Source of the DNA: Gracilibacillus alcaliphilus
GTDB lineage: Bacteria; Bacillota; Bacilli; Bacillales; Amphibacillaceae
Direction of reading: 5' to 3'
NCBI RefSeq assembly: GCF_016909015.1
Contig: NZ_JAFBFA010000001.1
Location: forward strand, 186,001-250,000
Length of the DNA stretch: 64,000 bases
Shown: piece after piece, positions 16,168-25,030 of the stretch
How the letters are laid out: each line of letters opens with the position of its first letter
Position numbering within the stretch: the stretch's first letter is position 1
Position numbers and translations under genes: made by a program
Notes under the pieces: model-generated
Told to the model about the DNA's origin: nothing
Seen by the model: the letters and a program-made list of their open reading frames with translations, nothing else
Databases searched by the model: none

Positions 16168-17139
16168 ATGAAGCTTGCAAGAACTTATGCTTTTATAAAA
16201 AAAGATCTATCCGTGATTGAGGAAACTTTAGAAAAAACGGTCTATGCCAATCAGCCGCTTTTACAAGAGGCGGCAACACAGTTGTTGAAAGCTGGCGGAA
16301 AAAGACTGCGTCCTATTTTTTTATTGCTTGCCTCACAATTCGGAAGTTATCGATTAGATCAAGTGAAAAAAGCGGCATGCTCATTAGAATTAATTCATAT
16401 GGCCTCCTTAGTTCATGACGATGTGATTGATGATTCAGATGTTCGGCGCGGAAAGCCGACAGTGAAAGCGAAATGGGATAACCAAGTAGCTATGCTGACA
16501 GGTGATTTTATTTTTGCAACGGCATTACAGCAATTTACAGAGATCGATAACCCGAAGGCGCATCGTGTGTTATCAAAAACAATGATCGAATTAACCGTTG
16601 GTGAAATTGAGCAGATTAAGGATAAATATAATCTGCATCAGAACCTGCGCACCTATTTGCGAAGAATTAAGCGAAAAACAGCTTTGTTGATTTCTTCCAG
16701 CTGCCAAATAGGTGCCATTGTGGCAGGTGCAGATAAAGCAACGGAGCAGGCCTTACACAACTATGGATACTACATGGGCATGTCGTACCAAATTATTGAT
16801 GATATTCTCGATTTTACCTCATCAGAAAAACAGCTGGGCAAACCGGCTGGCAGTGATTTGTTCCAGGGGAATATTACCTTGCCTGCTCTATATGCCATGG
16901 ACGACCAGTGCATTCGACAGGACTTGCAGACTGCTTTTTTTGACAGTGAGAATTTGGATATGTCGCTGCTGGAGCCAATAACATCCCAAATTGCGAAATC
17001 AGATGCCATAGCAAGAGCGAGACAACTGAGTGATGCTTATTTACAGAAAGCGCATAATTCACTGAGCAGTTTACCAAATAACGAAGCCAAAGAAGCCTTA
17101 GAAAATATCGCTAATTACATAGGAAATAGAAAAATTTAA
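16168..17139 (+). CDS. hepT: Heptaprenyl diphosphate synthase component II
   Basis: The catalytic trans-prenyltransferase subunit, which extends farnesyl diphosphate with isopentenyl units. The two aspartate-rich Mg-binding motifs are DDVID at 84-88 and DDILD at 211-215. The GGKRLRP motif lies near residue 45. At 323 residues it is of usual length. ATG with GAGGTGGGG upstream. It follows menG by 14 nt. Confidence 0.95.
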   Translation: MKLARTYAFIKKDLSVIEETLEKTVYANQPLLQEAATQLLKAGGKRLRPIFLLLASQFGSYRLDQVKKAACSLELIHMASLVHDDVIDDSDVRRGKPTVKAKWDNQVAMLTGDFIFATALQQFTEIDNPKAHRVLSKTMIELTVGEIEQIKDKYNLHQNLRTYLRRIKRKTALLISSSCQIGAIVAGADKATEQALHNYGYYMGMSYQIIDDILDFTSSEKQLGKPAGSDLFQGNITLPALYAMDDQCIRQDLQTAFFDSENLDMSLLEPITSQIAKSDAIARARQLSDAYLQKAHNSLSSLPNNEAKEALENIANYIGNRKI

Positions 17140-17152
17140 TGAGGTGACCAAT

Positions 17153-17599
17153 ATGGAAAAAACATTCTTAATGATGAAACCAGATGCTGTACAGCGGGGC
17201 TTAATAGGAGAAGTAGTTTCTAGATTTGAACATAAGGGATACAAATTGGTGGCGGCTAAGTTTATGACGATTTCGGAAGACTTAGCGAAACAGCACTATG
17301 CTGAGCATGATGGTAAGCCATTCTTCCCAAGTTTAGTGGACTTCATCACGTCAGGTCCGGTTTTTGCAATGGTTTGGCAGGGTGACAATATTATTGCCAC
17401 TGCAAGACAGATGATGGGAAAAACGAATCCTCAAGAAGCGCTGTCAGGAACTATCAGAGGGGATTATGGTGTTGTTACACATCGTAATATAATTCATGGT
17501 TCTGATTCACCTGCAAGTGCAGAGCGGGAAATCAATCTGTTTTTTTCAGCAGAAGAGATACAAGACTACACTAGAACAATTGATACATGGTTGTCCTAA
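17153..17599 (+). CDS. ndk: Nucleoside diphosphate kinase
   Basis: Transfers gamma-phosphate between NTPs and NDPs. The 148-residue protein has MMKPDAVQRG near the N-terminus and the active-site histidine in NIIHGSDS near residue 115. ATG at 17153 has GAGGTGA 5 nt upstream. It sits between hepT and cheR as in B. subtilis. Confidence 0.97.
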   Translation: MEKTFLMMKPDAVQRGLIGEVVSRFEHKGYKLVAAKFMTISEDLAKQHYAEHDGKPFFPSLVDFITSGPVFAMVWQGDNIIATARQMMGKTNPQEALSGTIRGDYGVVTHRNIIHGSDSPASAEREINLFFSAEEIQDYTRTIDTWLS

Positions 17600-17622
17600 G
17601 CGGTTGAGTGGGGAGAGTGACG

Positions 17623-18402
17623 ATGTCAGATTATCAATTATTTATTGAAAGTATTTATAAAAAAACTGGATTAGATTTGTCTCTTTATAAGGAGGCACAA
17701 ATGAAGCGCCGACTAACCTCTTTGTGTAACAAAAGGGGTTTCGCTTCTTTTGGGCCCTATTTTCAAGCAATTAATAAAGACCAACAGTTATTGCAAGAGT
17801 TTCTAGATAAAGTTACCATCAATGTATCGGAATTTTACCGGAATCCGTCTCGGTGGAATGTGCTGGAAAAGAAGATCTTGCCAGAATTAAAAAAGAAGCG
17901 TTCCAAGATTAGGATTTGGAGTGCTGCCTGTTCAACCGGGGAAGAACCGTATACATTGGCTATTATTGCTAATCAGCTCTGGCCGCTTGCTCAGATTGAA
18001 ATCACTGCAACGGATATTGATCCGAATGTATTAGCCCGAGCTAAACAAGGAATCTATAAAGACAGAGCATTACAAGAGGTACCGGACAGTATCAAAAAGA
18101 AGTATTTTCATCAAGAAGGACAAACATTTAAGGTCGATGATAAGCTGAAACAAACTATTACGTTTCAAAAACATAATTTATTAGCAGACAAATATCCAAG
18201 CAATATGGACTTGATTGTTTGTCGAAATGTATTGATTTATTTCACGGAAGAAGCGAAACATACGATCTACCATAATTTTAGCAAGGCATTGGCGAAAGAT
18301 GGAGTCTTTTTTGTTGGCAGTACAGAACAGATTTTCTCGCCGGAACAATATGATTTTTCGGTGTTAGATACCTTCTTTTATGGAAAAGCTTCGATAAAGT
18401 AA
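17623..18402 (+). CDS. cheR: Chemotaxis protein methyltransferase CheR
   Basis: Methylates glutamates of chemoreceptors using SAM. The 259-residue protein has the helical N-terminal CheR domain (YKEAQMKRRL, INVSEFYRNP) and a C-terminal Rossmann domain with WSAACSTGEEPYTLA and ATDIDPNVL. ATG at 17623 follows GGGGAG. Its presence together with ypfA implies a motile, chemotactic organism. No chemoreceptor gene is in the window. Confidence 0.96.
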   Translation: MSDYQLFIESIYKKTGLDLSLYKEAQMKRRLTSLCNKRGFASFGPYFQAINKDQQLLQEFLDKVTINVSEFYRNPSRWNVLEKKILPELKKKRSKIRIWSAACSTGEEPYTLAIIANQLWPLAQIEITATDIDPNVLARAKQGIYKDRALQEVPDSIKKKYFHQEGQTFKVDDKLKQTITFQKHNLLADKYPSNMDLIVCRNVLIYFTEEAKHTIYHNFSKALAKDGVFFVGSTEQIFSPEQYDFSVLDTFFYGKASIK

Positions 18403-18463
18403 CACACGAAACATAATTTTTGTGGTATAGTAATACAAAAAAACAACTCCAGGGGGGATAATT

Positions 18464-19627
18464 GTGCGTTATTTAACAGCAGGTGAATCACATGGTAAAC
18501 AACAAACAACCATCATTGAGGGCATACCTGCAAGAATGCCAATAACTCAAGATGATATTAACGAATCTTTATTACGTCGCCAAAAGGGACATGGCAGAGG
18601 AAAGAGGATGCAGATCGAGAAGGATTTAGTAGATATAGTGGGCGGCGTCCGCCATGGCTATACACTAGGCTCGCCGATTGCACTGGTTGTACATAATGAT
18701 GACTTTAAGCATTGGATCGATGTAATGGGGGAAGATCCTATTGCGGAGGATCAAGATATTCGACGTGTGGTTACTCGACCTCGTCCGGGACATGCCGATT
18801 TAAATGGTGCAATTAAGTATGGTCATCGTGATATGCGGAATATCTTAGAACGCTCATCAGCAAGAGAGACAACAGCAAGAGTAGCTGCTGGTGCTGTAGC
18901 AAAGACCTTATTAAAACAATTAGATATTGAAATTGTAGGATATGTAAAGGAAATAGCCGGAATAAAAGCGGAAGAAAAGGATTTGTCTATCGCAGAGAAG
19001 GCTCGTATTTCAGAAGAGTCACCTGTAAGGTGTTTAGATGAGGTTGCCGGACAACAAATGATGGATGCAATCGACAAAGCCAAAAAAGACGGAGACTCTA
19101 TTGGCGGAGTTTGTGAAGTAGTGGTGGAAGGCATGCCGGCCGGTATTGGTTCTTATGTACACTATGACCGTAAATTAGATGGACGCATTGCTGGAGCTGT
19201 TCAAAGTATTAATGCATTTAAAGGGGTAGAATTTGGCATTGGGTTTGAAGCTGCCCGCAAGAATGGCAGTGAAGTACATGATGAGATTCTTTGGTCAGAG
19301 GAACGAGGGTATTATAGAAGAACCAATCGCCTAGGCGGTTTTGAAGGCGGGATGACTTCTGGTATGCCAATCGTTGTAAAAGGTGTAATGAAGCCTATTC
19401 CAACCTTGTATAAACCACTTCAAAGTGTTGATATCGAAACAAAAGAACCATTTAATGCAAGTATTGAACGATCAGATTCCTGTGCGGTGCCAGCAGCTGC
19501 CGTAGTGATGGAGCATGTCGTAGCTTTTGAAGTAGCAAAGGCGATTTTGGAACAATTCCCGCATGATCAATTTCCTAAATTAAAAGAGGCGGTTGATCAG
19601 TATCGTGAGGAGGTTCGCAACTTCTAA
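18464..19627 (+). CDS. aroC: Chorismate synthase
   Basis: Converts EPSP to chorismate with reduced FMN. The 387-residue protein has the family signatures GESHG at the N-terminus, GHADLNGAIKYG and RSSARETTARVAAG. The start is GTG with AGGGGGG upstream. The stop overlaps the aroB ATG (TAATG), showing coupling. Called aroF in B. subtilis nomenclature. Confidence 0.97.
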   Translation: MRYLTAGESHGKQQTTIIEGIPARMPITQDDINESLLRRQKGHGRGKRMQIEKDLVDIVGGVRHGYTLGSPIALVVHNDDFKHWIDVMGEDPIAEDQDIRRVVTRPRPGHADLNGAIKYGHRDMRNILERSSARETTARVAAGAVAKTLLKQLDIEIVGYVKEIAGIKAEEKDLSIAEKARISEESPVRCLDEVAGQQMMDAIDKAKKDGDSIGGVCEVVVEGMPAGIGSYVHYDRKLDGRIAGAVQSINAFKGVEFGIGFEAARKNGSEVHDEILWSEERGYYRRTNRLGGFEGGMTSGMPIVVKGVMKPIPTLYKPLQSVDIETKEPFNASIERSDSCAVPAAAVVMEHVVAFEVAKAILEQFPHDQFPKLKEAVDQYREEVRNF

Positions 19628-20703
19628 TGCATAAACAAACCATTCGCACGAGCTCTAACCAATATGATGTGATCGTCGGTAAAGGTATTCTTCAAGATAT
19701 TAATGAATATTTGCCAAATAGATACCGGCGGATACTGTTGATTACTGATTCTGTAGTGGCTGACCTATATGCTGATGAAATCAAAGAGAAGCTTGCCCAG
19801 CATGCGGAAGTGTTTGTAAGTGCAGTACCAGCTGGAGAGGCTTCTAAGTCGATTGAACAATACTATCAGCTGTTAACAGATGCGATTGAGCATCAGCTTG
19901 ATCGCAAATCACTGATTGTGGCATTAGGAGGCGGTATGATCGGTGATTTAGCTGGATTTGTAGCGGCAACTTATATGAGGGGGATTGATTTTATCCAAGT
20001 CCCAACAACCATCCTTGCTCATGACAGCAGTGTAGGCGGCAAAGTGGCGATTAACCACCCGGAAGGTAAGAATTTAATTGGGAATTTCTATCCTCCACGA
20101 GCAGTACTCTATGATACAGATACATTGACTTCTTTATCAGCCAAAGAAATCCGTTCCGGTTATGCAGAAGTAATCAAGCATGGTTTTATTAGTGATGAAA
20201 CATTTTTACAAGATGTACTGCAAACGGATTTGACGCAACGTTTATCTCCTGATCGTCTGGCCGATCATCTTCAAAAAGGGATTGCCGTTAAGGCACAAGT
20301 CGTAGAGGCAGATGAACGAGAATCAAATGTGCGTAAATATCTTAATTTCGGTCATACGCTGGGTCATGCTATCGAGGCCGAATTGGGATATGGGAAAATC
20401 ACACATGGTGAAGCGGTAGCAATCGGCATGCAGTTTGCTCTGAATGTTAGCGAGAACCAATTAGGGGTGAAGCTACCTGACGAGGCATTTGATCAGTGGA
20501 TGAAGAAAAATCACTATCCGCAGCAGCTGGCCTCTTTATCTGTTGACCGTTTGCTGCAAAGGATGAAAAAAGATAAAAAATCAGAAAACGCTACTGTGCA
20601 AATGGTTTTATTAGAAGCAATAGGGAAACCTATTGTAAAAAATATAGCAGATGAGCAATTAATACCTTTATTGGAAAAATTCATAAGAGAGTTGGATTCA
20701 TGA
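19627..20703 (+). CDS. aroB: 3-dehydroquinate synthase
   Basis: The second shikimate-pathway step, DAHP to 3-dehydroquinate, dependent on NAD and a divalent metal. The 358-residue protein has GGGMIGDLAGFVA near residue 100 and the metal-binding histidines in the NFGHTLGHAIE and HGEAVAIGM blocks. It overlaps aroC by one base and aroH by four. Confidence 0.97.
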   Translation: MHKQTIRTSSNQYDVIVGKGILQDINEYLPNRYRRILLITDSVVADLYADEIKEKLAQHAEVFVSAVPAGEASKSIEQYYQLLTDAIEHQLDRKSLIVALGGGMIGDLAGFVAATYMRGIDFIQVPTTILAHDSSVGGKVAINHPEGKNLIGNFYPPRAVLYDTDTLTSLSAKEIRSGYAEVIKHGFISDETFLQDVLQTDLTQRLSPDRLADHLQKGIAVKAQVVEADERESNVRKYLNFGHTLGHAIEAELGYGKITHGEAVAIGMQFALNVSENQLGVKLPDEAFDQWMKKNHYPQQLASLSVDRLLQRMKKDKKSENATVQMVLLEAIGKPIVKNIADEQLIPLLEKFIRELDS

Positions 20704-21068
20704 TGATACGAGGAATTAGAGGAGCCACAACAGTTAAGCATAATCAGGAAGAAGAAATGGTTCAAGAAACGAAGCAGATGCTGGAAGCAATGGCTAGTAA
20801 AAATAATGTGAAGCCAGAAGACATTGCCTCTGTTCTTATCTCTGTTACACCTGATTTGAATGCTGCCTTTCCTGCGAAAGCATTGAGGCTGATCGACGGG
20901 TGGAAATTTGTTCCGGTTATGTGTATGCCTGAAATCGATGTACCGGGCAGTCTGCCGAAATGTATCAGAGTGATGATGACAGTGAATACTTCCCAATCAC
21001 AAGAACAGGTAGAGCACATATATTTACATGAGGCAGTCAAATTAAGACCGGACTTACAAGATAAGTGA
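20700..21068 (+). CDS. aroH: Chorismate mutase (monofunctional AroH type)
   Basis: Converts chorismate to prephenate for phenylalanine and tyrosine. The 122-residue protein is of the trimeric AroH class, with MMIRGIRGATTV at the N-terminus and ATPDLNA / KCIRVMM active-site regions. The start overlaps the aroB stop. In B. subtilis the trp operon follows; here hisC follows directly. Confidence 0.96.
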   Translation: MMIRGIRGATTVKHNQEEEMVQETKQMLEAMASKNNVKPEDIASVLISVTPDLNAAFPAKALRLIDGWKFVPVMCMPEIDVPGSLPKCIRVMMTVNTSQSQEQVEHIYLHEAVKLRPDLQDK

Positions 21069-21095
21069 GTTTAAATAGTGGAAAGGAGTGGCGGT

Positions 21096-22178
21096 GTGCA
21101 AGCAAAGAAAGTGTTTCAATCGATGGCACCATATACACCAGGTAAACAAATAGAAGAAGTGAAGAAAGCTTATGGGTTAACAAAAATCGTCAAGTTGGCT
21201 TCTAATGAAAATCCGTTTGGTTATTCAGATAAGGTGAAACAAGCCATTCCGACGATGTTAGATGATCTGGAAAAGTATCCAGATGGCAACGCCTCTGTTT
21301 TGCGTGAAAAGTTAGCTAGCCGATTAGATATAGCGCAAGAACAACTGATCTTTGGTTGCGGTTCAGACGAAATAATTGATATTATTTGTCGTACGTATTT
21401 AGAGCCAGGTACCAATACAGTAACGGCGACACCTACTTTTCCACAGTATCGGCACAATGCAGTCATCCAGGGTGCAGACGTCAAAGAAATACCTTTGATT
21501 GATGGTTATCATAATTTAGAAGCAATGCTGCAGCAAATAGATGAACAAACAAGAGTGGTGTGGCTTTGTTCACCTAACAACCCGACGGGATCATTAATTA
21601 GCCGTGACAAATTGATCGACTTTTTGGAAAGATGTCCATCAGAGGTAATGGTCGTGTTAGATGAAGCGTATTTTGAATACATTGAGAAGTCCAGTAATCC
21701 GAATAGTATTGGATTAATAGAGCAATACACCAATCTAGTTGTATTGCATACCTTCTCTAAAGCCTATGGCCTGGCAAATCTACGGGTAGGATATGGTGTC
21801 GCTTCACAAAAAGTTGCCACCTTATTGAATATTGCACGCGGACCATTTAATACAACGACTATTTCTCAGCGTTCTGCCGCCATTTCATTAGATGACGCAG
21901 ATTTTTTGGAAAAGACTTATCAAGAAAACTTGACTAATAAAAAGGCATTTATGAAAGAGTGTGAAGAAATGGGCTTAAGCTACTATGATTCAGAAGCCAA
22001 TTTCTTATTTGTAAAACTGCCAACTTCAGGTGATGCGCTAACTGAATATTTATTAAAACAAGGCTTTATTGTACGTTCTGGAGAGGCTTTAGGTCACCCG
22101 AACGGTGTGCGAATCACCATCGGATCCGAAGAACAGATGAATGAACTGGCTTCTCATATGAAGGCATTTCTCTCTTAA
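21096..22178 (+). CDS. hisC: Histidinol-phosphate aminotransferase (also aromatic aminotransferase)
   Basis: A PLP-dependent aminotransferase that in this operon also transaminates aromatic precursors (established for B. subtilis). It has 360 residues as in B. subtilis. The PLP lysine is K222 in TFSKAYGLANLR, and CSPNNPTG is conserved. GTG at 21096 was chosen because GGAGTG lies 5 nt upstream; the earlier GTG at 21078 would put that SD inside the gene. It follows aroH by 27 nt, where trpA would precede it in B. subtilis. Confidence 0.93.
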   Translation: MQAKKVFQSMAPYTPGKQIEEVKKAYGLTKIVKLASNENPFGYSDKVKQAIPTMLDDLEKYPDGNASVLREKLASRLDIAQEQLIFGCGSDEIIDIICRTYLEPGTNTVTATPTFPQYRHNAVIQGADVKEIPLIDGYHNLEAMLQQIDEQTRVVWLCSPNNPTGSLISRDKLIDFLERCPSEVMVVLDEAYFEYIEKSSNPNSIGLIEQYTNLVVLHTFSKAYGLANLRVGYGVASQKVATLLNIARGPFNTTTISQRSAAISLDDADFLEKTYQENLTNKKAFMKECEEMGLSYYDSEANFLFVKLPTSGDALTEYLLKQGFIVRSGEALGHPNGVRITIGSEEQMNELASHMKAFLS

Positions 22179-22196
22179 GCAACATTAGAATGAATA

Positions 22197-22256
22197 GCAG
22201 ATACCTAATTCGAGGGGCGCCTCTCTGAGGAAGGGATCCTCAAAGGAAGTATCTGC
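22197..22256 (+). promoter_or_regulatory. Three-way-junction-like structured element between hisC and tyrA
   Basis: GCAGATAC (22197-22204) pairs perfectly with GTATCTGC (22249-22256). Inside it lie two further hairpins: GAGG/CCTC (22212-22223) and TGAGGA/TCCTCA (22226-22242). No T-run follows, so it is not a standard terminator. It may process, stabilise or regulate the operon mRNA. Confidence 0.5.
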
Positions 22257-22327
22257 AGGTGGAAATACATCGAATCAGGCAAACAGCTTGATAGTTAATT
22301 ATTTAAGAGGCAAAAGGAGAATAAAGC

Positions 22328-23428
22328 GTGAAACAAACGGTTTTAATAGCGGGTCTCGGTCTTATTGGAGGCTCGCTTGCTTTAAGTATAAGGGAATCAG
22401 AAGGAGTTAGGCTGATTGGCTATGATTCCAATCGGACCACTTTACAATATGCCATCATGAATCACATGATTGACGAGAGCTACCATGATTTTAGCGAGGC
22501 AGTCAAACAGGCAGATATTTGTATTTTGGCAGCTCCTGTATCGATTACAGTCGAATGGATTACGCAATTAAATAATATCGAGTTACCTCATCGTGTGATT
22601 GTATCTGATGTAGGTTCTGTAAAAGGGCCAATTATGGAGGCGGCTAATCAACTAACCAACGAGAATGTAGCCTTTATTGGAGGCCATCCGATGGCAGGTT
22701 CCCATAAAAAAGGTGTACAGGCAGCCAAGAAATATTTATTCGAAAATGCTATTTATGTACTATCACCAACTAATACAAGTACTGAAGAGGATTTGTTAAC
22801 CTTAAAGAAGGTGCTAAGTCCTGCAAAATCGAAATTTATTGTTCTAGAACCGGATGAGCATGATGAAATGACAAGTGTTATTTCTCATTTTCCTCATTTA
22901 ATTGCTTCCTCCTTAGTGCATCAGGCACGAAGCTGGCAAAAAACACACCCATATATCCCAAAACTTGCGGCTGGCGGTTTTCGCGATATTACGAGAATTG
23001 CCTCCAGCAATCCATTAATGTGGCGGGATATTTTCTTTCAGAACCGCTCCAAAATGAGCCGCTTACTTGGAGATTGGATTAATGAAATGGAAGGATTAAA
23101 GACATTAATTGATTCTGGCGAGGAATCGCAGATACAAGAATATTTAGAACAAGCCAAGGAATACCGAGATGGCTTAGACAGCAAAACACGAGGTGCCATT
23201 CTCTCCTATTATGATGTCTATGTAGGTATCCTTGACCAGCCTGGTGCCATACTAAAAGTAATCGAACTGCTTGCAGATCATGATATTAGTATTAGCAATA
23301 TTGAAATTTTAGAGATTAGAGAAGGTATCACAGGTATGTTACGCATCAGCTTCCAAAATAAGAACGACCAAGAGTTAGGTCATGCCATTTTAAAGAAACA
23401 TAACTATGATACCGTGATCGAAGAATAG
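22328..23428 (+). CDS. tyrA: Prephenate dehydrogenase
   Basis: Oxidatively decarboxylates prephenate to 4-hydroxyphenylpyruvate. The NAD-binding motif GLGLIGGS is at residues 9-16, GGHPMAGSHKKG is the catalytic-region signature, and the last about 75 residues form an ACT domain (PGAILKVIELLADHDISISN), the usual site for tyrosine feedback. It has 366 residues. The start is GTG with AAAGGAG upstream. A 149-nt gap holding a structured element separates it from hisC. Confidence 0.96.
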   Translation: MKQTVLIAGLGLIGGSLALSIRESEGVRLIGYDSNRTTLQYAIMNHMIDESYHDFSEAVKQADICILAAPVSITVEWITQLNNIELPHRVIVSDVGSVKGPIMEAANQLTNENVAFIGGHPMAGSHKKGVQAAKKYLFENAIYVLSPTNTSTEEDLLTLKKVLSPAKSKFIVLEPDEHDEMTSVISHFPHLIASSLVHQARSWQKTHPYIPKLAAGGFRDITRIASSNPLMWRDIFFQNRSKMSRLLGDWINEMEGLKTLIDSGEESQIQEYLEQAKEYRDGLDSKTRGAILSYYDVYVGILDQPGAILKVIELLADHDISISNIEILEIREGITGMLRISFQNKNDQELGHAILKKHNYDTVIEE

Positions 23429-23440
23429 GAGGAATACACT

Positions 23441-24733
23441 TTGTCACATCAAATACTGTCTTTTGGCCAACCACAATTAAAGGGTACCATTTCTGTACCA
23501 GGAGATAAGTCGATCTCGCACCGTGCTGTGATGTTCGGTTCACTCGCCAAAGGAAAAACTACGATTACCAACTTTTTAGCGGGGGAAGATTGTTTATCGA
23601 CGATTGCTGCCTTTCAAGCAATGGGAGTAGCTATTGAACGAGAAGAAGATCGTGTCGTGATTGAATCGAATGGTGTAGAAGAGCTGGTTGAACCAATAGA
23701 GCCTATTAATCTAGGGAATTCAGGGACAACTGCACGGCTGTTATTAGGAATTTTAGCAGGGCTGCCTTATCATTTCACCTTGTATGGAGACGGTTCTTTA
23801 TCAAAACGTCCAATGGATCGTATTGCGAATCCGTTACGTGAGATGGGTGCGGTTATTGATGGCCGTGATAATGGCCGTCTTTTACCTATGTCTGTAAGAG
23901 GGGGCAAGCTAAAATCGATCGATTTCAAACCGCCTGTAAAAAGTGCACAAATCAAATCAGGTGTGCTGCTAGCTGGATTGCTTGCAGAAGGAGAAACTAC
24001 CGTTCAAGAAAAAACAAAAACACGTGACCACACAGAAAATATGTTAAAGGCATTTGGTGCCGATATCAAAGTGGATGGGACAACGGTTCGAATCAAAGGA
24101 AAGACTCCATTGCATAGCTGTGATATAGAGGTACCTGGCGATATTTCATCGGCTGCCTTCTTTTTAGTTGCAGCAGCTATTATACCAGGAAGTGAGGTTA
24201 TGATCGAAAATGTTGGGTTAAATCCGACACGAACTGGGATTATTGATGTACTCCAAATGATGGGAGCAGCTATTGAAGTGACCGAAACGAAGGTGATTGG
24301 CGGGGAGCTAATAGGCAATATTCGAGTAACAGCTTCTGAACTGCGGCCTGCTACCATTGAAGGAGAGATTATCCCGCGGATTATTGATGAAATCCCAATC
24401 ATCGCTTTACTTGCCACCCAAGCAGAAGGTGAGACAGTCATTAAAGATGCGGAGGAGTTGCGATTCAAAGAAACGGATCGAATTGAATCGGTAGTAACGA
24501 CTTTGACGAAACTTGGTGCAAGGATAACTGGAACAGAAGATGGAATGATCGTACATGGCAAAACAGCCCTTCATGGCGGAGTAACAGACTCGTTTGGTGA
24601 TCACCGTATTGGCATGATGATCGCAATTGCTTCTTTATTAATAGATGAAAAAATAGAGTTGCATGATGCAGCGTGTATCGCTGTTTCTTACCCGAACTTT
24701 TTTGAACATCTTCATACTCTTATAACTCGGTAA
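23441..24733 (+). CDS. aroA: 3-phosphoshikimate 1-carboxyvinyltransferase (EPSP synthase)
   Basis: Condenses shikimate-3-phosphate with PEP. The 430-residue protein shows GDKSISHRAVMFG at the N-terminus, LGNSGTTARLL near residue 90, the RPM..AD-like block and RFKETDRI with the catalytic residues. TTG start with AGGAGGAA upstream. Last gene of the aromatic operon; a 16-bp terminator stem follows. Called aroE in B. subtilis. Confidence 0.97.
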   Translation: MSHQILSFGQPQLKGTISVPGDKSISHRAVMFGSLAKGKTTITNFLAGEDCLSTIAAFQAMGVAIEREEDRVVIESNGVEELVEPIEPINLGNSGTTARLLLGILAGLPYHFTLYGDGSLSKRPMDRIANPLREMGAVIDGRDNGRLLPMSVRGGKLKSIDFKPPVKSAQIKSGVLLAGLLAEGETTVQEKTKTRDHTENMLKAFGADIKVDGTTVRIKGKTPLHSCDIEVPGDISSAAFFLVAAAIIPGSEVMIENVGLNPTRTGIIDVLQMMGAAIEVTETKVIGGELIGNIRVTASELRPATIEGEIIPRIIDEIPIIALLATQAEGETVIKDAEELRFKETDRIESVVTTLTKLGARITGTEDGMIVHGKTALHGGVTDSFGDHRIGMMIAIASLLIDEKIELHDAACIAVSYPNFFEHLHTLITR

Positions 24734-24834
24734 TAAAGTAGAAGCAAAAATATAATGTTGACATAAGGTTGCCAAAAACACAAAATGGGCTGTCTTAGCT
24801 GTTAAAGATGGACAAGGCTCAATTCAAAAAAGAA

Positions 24835-24876
24835 TCAGGGGGCTGATCCATCATTGGATCAGCCCCCTGACCTTTT
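24835..24876. terminator. Terminator hairpin after aroA
   Basis: A perfect 16-bp stem TCAGGGGGCTGATCCA/TGGATCAGCCCCCTGA with a 4-nt loop. The plus-strand tract is CCTTTTCC. On the minus strand the stem is followed by TTCTTTTTT, so it may act in both directions. Confidence 0.85.
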
Positions 24877-24955
24877 CCTACTATCAGTCATGTGATGGAA
24901 TGACTGATCTATCACAAGTTCAACCTTGTGCCAAAGATTTTATAATGCCTTCGGG

Positions 24956-24984
24956 TTGCTCGTTTGCCTCTTATTCGATAAAAT
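24956..24984 (+). promoter_or_regulatory. Sigma-A promoter of ypiA
   Basis: TTGCTC (24956-24961), 17-nt spacer, TAAAAT (24979-24984). About 47 nt before the ypiA start. Confidence 0.45.
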
Positions 24985-25030
24985 TATAAATAACGAAGAA
25001 AAGAAACGTTGAATAGAGAGGTTGAAGTAA

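Noticed and set aside
22211..22250. Resemblance to a hammerhead ribozyme (CTGAGGA within a three-stem junction)
   Set aside because: CTGAGGA fits CUGAnGA, but the required GAAA after stem II is absent (CAAAG instead), and no proper cleavage triplet lies at the end of the closing stem.
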